A stretch of 64,000 nucleotides of DNA from Panonychus citri. Its lineage: Eukaryota; Arthropoda; Arachnida; Trombidiformes; Tetranychidae. The position numbers and the translations under genes are program-made. The stretch spans positions 1-64,000 of the forward strand of contig NW_026515488.1 of the NCBI RefSeq assembly GCF_014898815.1. The letters run 5' to 3'. Positions 58,255 through 64,000 of this stretch are shown here, piece after piece. The notes under the pieces were generated by a model. It searched no databases, had not been told where the DNA came from, and saw only the letters and a program-made list of their open reading frames with translations. Each line of letters opens with the position of its first letter. Position 1 is the first letter of the stretch.

Positions 58255-61200
58255 AAGATCAAAATACAAACCAAATTAACAGCAGATAAACAATCAAATC
58301 AGATTAATCACAATCGATTAAAAAACCAAACATTGATCAGAATTGAATGAAACAAATTGACGTAACCAAAAACCAATTGAAGAAATTAAAAACAGTCTAA
58401 TTATGGAGAAAATTAATTAATCACAGAAAAACAATCAATCCGTCCAAATACGAATAACAATTAACATCAACAAGTGGGCAAGCGATCAACATGATATACA
58501 ATATTGTTAGTTTCGTACATGAAGTATAATTGTGTGATTACGATTAACTAACGATAATTAAAGCTAAATTAAGTGATTAGTTTGAATAGTTTTTTTATCA
58601 TTGATGATTATCATTATAATACAAGAAATATTAACTGAATTAATTAATTGTTTTGATATTTGATTGTTTTGTTAAGATTTTAATCTCGAGGGATAAACTA
58701 TGTTGCTCTCTAATTGAAACATTTATCATGTAATTTGATTGCTAATTGTGATTCTGATTGTTATCTCATTCAAATCAAAAATCAACTTTATTTTTAGGAT
58801 TAAATGATAACAATCAACTCAAATAGGATGTTTAATCATAACAATTAAGCAATAATAAGATGATATTAATACTTATATGAAGAGAGGGAAAAACAAAACA
58901 AACTGAGACAAAAGTTTTATAACTTTTTGTTTACCATCTCTGAACAATTAACTGTAATAATAACTAAACCATAATTAGTTAAATCACAACCGTTAATTAG
59001 TTTCATGTCAATTTACCTTTTATTTAATGGATATCCAACAAAAAGACATTCAATTTGAGCCAAGAAAAGCTGATGATCATACTGACATCATGTTCACATG
59101 AGGCTCATCAGGTATTCCAATGTTATTACTCAGGAAAATATCATCGGAACCATGAAAAGTTCATATAATCGGCTCATTTTCCTGAATTTCTTGGTGAAAG
59201 TTTTCAAATACACGATTAGAGTCTAATTTAATTGTTCATCTATCTTTCAGTGGAAAGTCAATCGCTCAATCGATATTAATAGCTTACAACATATTCGAGC
59301 TGGAAATTTGTACCATTCGGATTAGCGACACTTATGATTAATCATCGATTATATAAAATTAATTTTCCATGAATATATCATGAAAAATTTTCGAAATCAA
59401 TTCAATCAATCACAGTTAATTGATAAACATTGGTTTCGGGATAACAAACAATTAAAGAGATGGAAAAGTTTTTTTCTCTTGATCGTTTTTAATATCAACA
59501 AAATTTAGCAAATTTAATCAACAATCAATTGATTGTTATGAGATATATATCGTGATTGTTATTAGTTGATTATTGATATTTACAAAATGATATTTAAAAA
59601 TATAATCATTTGAAAATAACATGTTTAAATAAGGTAACAATTGAATTAAATTTAGGCCAAACATGAGAAATGATTTAATAGCAATCAAAACAATTTGAAT
59701 CTGATAATATTTAATTAACATCCAACAATCAGCAATTGTAAACAAACTGTTTCATTGGTGATTTATGATTAACTCAATAATTAAGACAACTTTTAGTTAG
59801 CAAGGTTTAAGAAATCAATGGTTTATATTGTATATATTAAATGAAGGTAACAATTAACACTCAACACTAATCAAAGATGTACAGTTGATTAGAAACCGTT
59901 AATTGTTATGATTTAAAAAATTAAGGGTATGAAAGATGAAGGGAAAAAAGTTTACTTTAAAAAATCAGTTAATTGTAGTGATAAAATTAAAAGTAATTAA
60001 CATGTTTCAATATTGAAAAGTAAACTAAGAATTTAACTTTCCCGTTGATTAGTTGATTGATTAACTAATTGTTAACAATCAAAGGGAAATGTATATACAT
60101 GTATTAATAGCTATTGATTTGATCACAATTGATGATTATCATTGCGAATCAATAAATTGTGATAATCTGTTTTTAATTGTTATCGTTATTTAGTAACTTT
60201 TAAAAAGTGTTCAATTCTCAATTTATTGATTGTTGATTTAGTTTTTCACCTTCATTAAACTCTAAACAATTTAGACAATTAAGTTGGATGATTAACTGTT
60301 AACATTGAATTAACAACATTCATCAACATGAATCATAATAATCATCAACAACAAATGTTCAACCAGATTGATTGTTGTTAAACCTAAATAATAAGATAAA
60401 TAAATTGTTAATCAACGAAAGAAGTTAAATTGATTTGATTTGCCTGGATGGATTAAGAAAACAGATTAACAGTTAATCATAATGGGAAATTAGTTTTTAT
60501 ATTGAAGATGAGCCCAACTTTTGATGAATGATTGTAATGATATCAAGTAAGTGTGATTAACAACAATTTAGCCAATTGTTGAAATACTAATAACAATAAT
60601 TAATTGATTGACAATAACATTGATCAGGATGATGATGATGATCCTAATCTTCATCATCATCATCGTCATAATCATCAAAAAGTTATACTAAAAGAAAGAT
60701 AATCGTGCGTGTTAAATAGTAAGTCTAAAGATGAAGATGAAAAGGTAAAAACTAATAAGAAAACTTCAAGATGATGATAATGATGATGATGATGATGAGA
60801 AAAGGTAAGTATGTAATAGTTGAGAAGATGATAAAGTCTTTCTTTTTTTCTTTCTTTACTTTTTTCTTTGTTTCTCTAGGCCACCAGTTTACCTGTTGCC
60901 TTAGTCTCGGGATTTGTTGTTGTTTTTGTTGCTCTGTTGAAGATGGAAGATCAGAAAGAATAAAAAAGAGCAGAAAAACTTATGAAGAAAATGATGATGA
61001 TGAAGATGAAGATGAAGATAAGGGCAAAGGCGATTGAAAATTAGAGAAAGAAAAAAAAGAGAGATGATGATGAGAGGAAAATATCGTGAGGAGGAGTTAA
61101 TAGGTAAAAAGTTGCTCTCAATGGCAAGTCAACTTTTCTTGTTACGAGGTTTCCCTTTTTACTATAACCCAAAATACCTGTTGGATGATGATGATGATGA

Positions 61201-61422
61201 AGATGATGAAGACTGGTAGGTATTGGAGATGATGATAAAAGGACCAGTCTACCAGTGACCTCCAAAATAACACTAAGGTCTACGACAGCGGAAGAATTGA
61301 TTCTCCGATATTAACTAATCAACCCGAAAACCACTTACTTTTTCATCTCCATCCTCATCCTTCATCTTCATCTCTTTCTACCTGTTTTCATCTCTTTCTT
61401 ACCTTTCATGACCCTCCCTCGG

Positions 61423-61483
<61 letters not shown>

Positions 61484-62808
61484 CTCTCCCCACTCACTTC
61501 AACTCTCCGGCGGACATTAAAGTTTACACTCTACAGGTTAGTTGCATTCCTACAACCATTCAACTCAGACATGATTCCAACACACACTTACTATTATTGT
61601 TATTAAAGAAAATATTATTTTATTAGTTAACTTTTTTTTCTGTTAATATTGTTAATCGTTGTGTTCACAATTAGTTAATTGTGGTTTATCATCATCATCA
61701 TCATTATATCAACTTTTATACTTTCAAATTGATTATCATTAGTTAAAGTTAAAACATTGAAACAATAACATTGCGATTATTGTTATTGTTCAAAAATTTT
61801 ATGGATTAACTGATTTTCATTTAATATAATCAACTAAATGGATTAACAAGTGATTGTGTCAACCAATATTATGGTTAAATCTTCATTGATATTTTAATCA
61901 TTATCTGGATGATTAAAAAATTCATCTGATTGTCTTAGCTGTTCCTCTCTCTCTCTCTCCCATTGTTTGGTTATTTTCGTTAATTGTTACACCATCTTGG
62001 TTTTTGATAACTCATTTCTATTAGCAACAATTAGTATAAAATAGTTATTATACTAATCTCACACTAATTGTCTCATTTAATGTTTAAACCAATCAACCGA
62101 CCAACCAACTGATTTAACCCTCTCAACACCTCAAAATCTCTTGTAACCAACAATCAATGTGTCATCTTGATCACGTTCAAGTTTCGTTTCTCATTTGATT
62201 AAGTTAATAGTTACAAGAGATTGAAGACAAAATTTAGTCAATCGTTTGTTTACTTTTTTTCTTCCTCATCAAATCAGTTAATCATCAGGCAGAATTCAGA
62301 ACTTGAAGACATCAATTGATTGGTAATCGTGAGTTTTACAAGTTTTCGAGATCAAAGTTACTTTTTTTTCAGCTGATTGTTGATTAGTGATTTTGTTTGC
62401 GTGTTCACGTTTCGCAGAATTGGACAGAAATAAATATTTTACCAAACACACGACGTGATTAGTGTAGCGAAAGTTTCAACAGGAGACAGAAAATTGAATA
62501 ATTAAGATGATTGGTAAGGTGAAAACAGAGCTCAATTGACAACTGAGACAACAATCAACAAATTACCGATTGTCTTGGTTGGATTCAAATGATTAAATCA
62601 TCGTCATCATCTTCATCTTCATCTCCTATTTTTGTTGAGAAAAAAAGGTGAACAAAAACAAACGTGTACAAGTGAATTTTAGATTAACGCTTGAGTAACA
62701 TTGATCTTTCCTCTTATTGCTTATCATCATCCTGAGACTTGATCATCATCATCATCATCATCAACCAAGTAGCATCATCCATCCTCTTACACTTTGTTTT
62801 AATCCAGT
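58255..62808. other. Intergenic region, probable 5' region of the PDZ gene
   Basis: AT-rich. GAT-rich stretches near 60770-61070 and 61180-61210 produce acidic or Met/Lys-rich pseudo-ORFs. A long CT/CTTT tract lies at 61424-61488. The final ~600 nt before 62809 are probably 5' UTR and promoter of the PDZ gene. No gene is supported. Confidence 0.5.
61424..61488. repeat. (CT)n-(CTTT)n compound microsatellite
   Basis: CT dinucleotides turning into TTTC tetranucleotides, about 65 nt. Confidence 0.94.
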
Positions 62809-64000
62809 ATGGATTCACTTGTTTATGGTGAACATTATGGTTCTCATCCTCCTACAATAGCATCACAATCAACATTACATCGAAATTGTAGTTTATCCAA
62901 ATCCAACGGATTATCCCCTCAATTATCATCCTGTTCGTCATCATCATCCTCATCCTCATCTTCTTCCTCCTCATCATCTTCATCTTACAACAGCAACAAT
63001 AATACAATTAACCCAGAATCAAACGATTTTGTTACTGTGGTTGAAGTTGATGAAAATTTGAGAAAGAATCGACAACAGGTTCCATCTAATTTAATTAATG
63101 ACAGTGATATTAATCACTCTCATCAACAATTAAATCATTCATCGCCAATGATCATGTCACCAGCAACAATTAAACAGCAACCGGCAGCCTCGGTGAACAG
63201 TGTTAATGGATCAACAATAGAGTCTTTTGTTACAGTTCTTGAGGTGGGAAATCCTCCCATACAAAATGGTCAATCTCGTGAAATTGGTGCTAATAATGTT
63301 GTCATGACTAATCATCATCCTGGTGAAAGTGTCAATCGACATCAACTAGTTAATATTGATAAGGCCAACAATGAACCTCGATTAATCACCAAGACGAAAA
63401 CACTATTGGAACAGGTAACCGTTTATCGGCTTCCAGGTGAACGATTGGGAATGACATTAAAATTTGATGGCGGTGCTAATCTAGATGAGACTATTGAGAA
63501 TCTTTATATTCAAAATATTAATCCCGATTCACCGGCTTCTCGGATTTCAGGCTCAACTTTGGGTAGACTTTGTGAAGGTGATGAGATTCTGGAGATTTCT
63601 GGTGATCCGGTCAACACGATGACCAGGAAAGAGTGTGTAGCCGCTCTTGGAGATGCTCCCATTTGTTTTAAGATGCTGATTAAACGTCAAGAAACCATTT
63701 CCATTACAGAGACAACAACAAAACCAGCCAACCAGCCCACACTTGCAATACAACCGACTCATACACCGATTGCTGCCACTTTATCAAGCCCCGTTGAACA
63801 ACAATCATCTTCATCATCCTCCTCCACAACAACAGGTGAAGTTGATTATCACAAGGCAACTTTACGCCGAGTTGATTCCGAGAATGTGTTAACTCCACCA
63901 TTACGAACTAGACGACAACCTCCCCCAGTACCACCGAGAAATTCAACAACCTCATTGACCAGTGGAAACAGTTTTCGATCACCAATAAAACCTCCAGCTC
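62809..64000 (+). CDS. PDZ-domain scaffold protein, N-terminal part (runs off the window)
   Basis: Open from ATG (MDSLVYGEHYGSHP) to the window end: at least 397 residues with no stop. A long serine tract lies near residues 40-60. Two similar short segments, DFVTVVEVDE (~73) and SFVTVLEVGN (~139), precede one PDZ domain (~203-291). Its carboxylate loop is GERLGMTLKF, followed by LYIQNINPDSPASR, a basic GRLCEGDEILEISGDPV turn (canonical GDxILxVNG) and a final KMLIKR strand. After it come Thr/Ser-rich sequence and a proline-rich SH3-ligand-like stretch RRQPPPVPPRNS. It probably organises membrane-cortex complexes by binding C-terminal peptides. I cannot assign a named orthologue. The serine tract and Q/N-rich linkers are typical of long disordered scaffolds. 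Confidence 0.83.
   Translation, partial: MDSLVYGEHYGSHPPTIASQSTLHRNCSLSKSNGLSPQLSSCSSSSSSSSSSSSSSSSSYNSNNNTINPESNDFVTVVEVDENLRKNRQQVPSNLINDSDINHSHQQLNHSSPMIMSPATIKQQPAASVNSVNGSTIESFVTVLEVGNPPIQNGQSREIGANNVVMTNHHPGESVNRHQLVNIDKANNEPRLITKTKTLLEQVTVYRLPGERLGMTLKFDGGANLDETIENLYIQNINPDSPASRISGSTLGRLCEGDEILEISGDPVNTMTRKECVAALGDAPICFKMLIKRQETISITETTTKPANQPTLAIQPTHTPIAATLSSPVEQQSSSSSSSTTTGEVDYHKATLRRVDSENVLTPPLRTRRQPPPVPPRNSTTSLTSGNSFRSPIKPPA

Noticed and set aside
60771..61265. Acidic or Met/Lys-rich ORFs near 61 kb
   Set aside because: Encoded by GAT/GAA simple repeats, without signal peptide, domain or splice context.

Overview
The window looks like nuclear DNA of a small-genome arthropod, possibly a mite. 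This is an inference. It rests on an innexin (the protostome gap-junction family), very AT-rich spacers full of GAT/ATC and CT/GA simple repeats, several introns of only about 70-90 nt beside a few multi-kilobase ones, and animal genes with canonical GT-AG introns. No bacterial operon, CRISPR array, rRNA or tRNA gene was seen.

Layout, left to right. The last two exons of a Nox4-like NADPH oxidase (+) face a large NETO-like CUB/CUB/LDLa receptor accessory gene (-, 2.9-13.3 kb). One long intron of that gene holds an opposite-strand ORF for a small secreted Asn-rich protein. Next come a WIPI2/Atg18 autophagy gene (+) whose 5' untranslated exon is tandemly duplicated, a secreted protein with 14 sushi/CCP modules (+, four apparent one-base losses), a 1.58 kb tandem duplication, a small two-exon membrane or secreted protein (+), and SNAPC3 (-), convergent with it. 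A complete Ty3/gypsy-type LTR retrotransposon (-, 36.2-46.0 kb) follows. After an 11 kb gene-poor stretch there is an intronless innexin (+), and the window ends inside a PDZ-domain scaffold gene (+).

The retrotransposon is the most interesting object. Its two 346 bp LTRs look identical by eye and are flanked by a 5 bp target duplication (ATAAT), so it inserted recently. It encodes Gag-protease, then RT-RNase H-integrase after an in-frame TAA. Between pol and the 3' LTR it also carries an extra coding region with a RING/TRAF-like Cys-rich N-terminus and a DEDDh 3'-5' exonuclease domain of the REXO/ISG20 type. Sixteen short triloop hairpins are strewn through leader, gag, pol, spacer and accessory ORF. 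Their stems vary with compensating changes while the architecture (RAG-NNN-CTY core) is kept. Five of them are translated in one phase, giving repeated DGVTPS-like peptides.

Several genes (sushi, NETO CUB1, pol, accessory ORF) show one-base frame breaks, mostly consistent with single missing bases, often in short homopolymer contexts. The two tandem duplications also differ mainly by small indels. Residual sequencing or assembly indels are therefore a serious alternative to pseudogenisation throughout.
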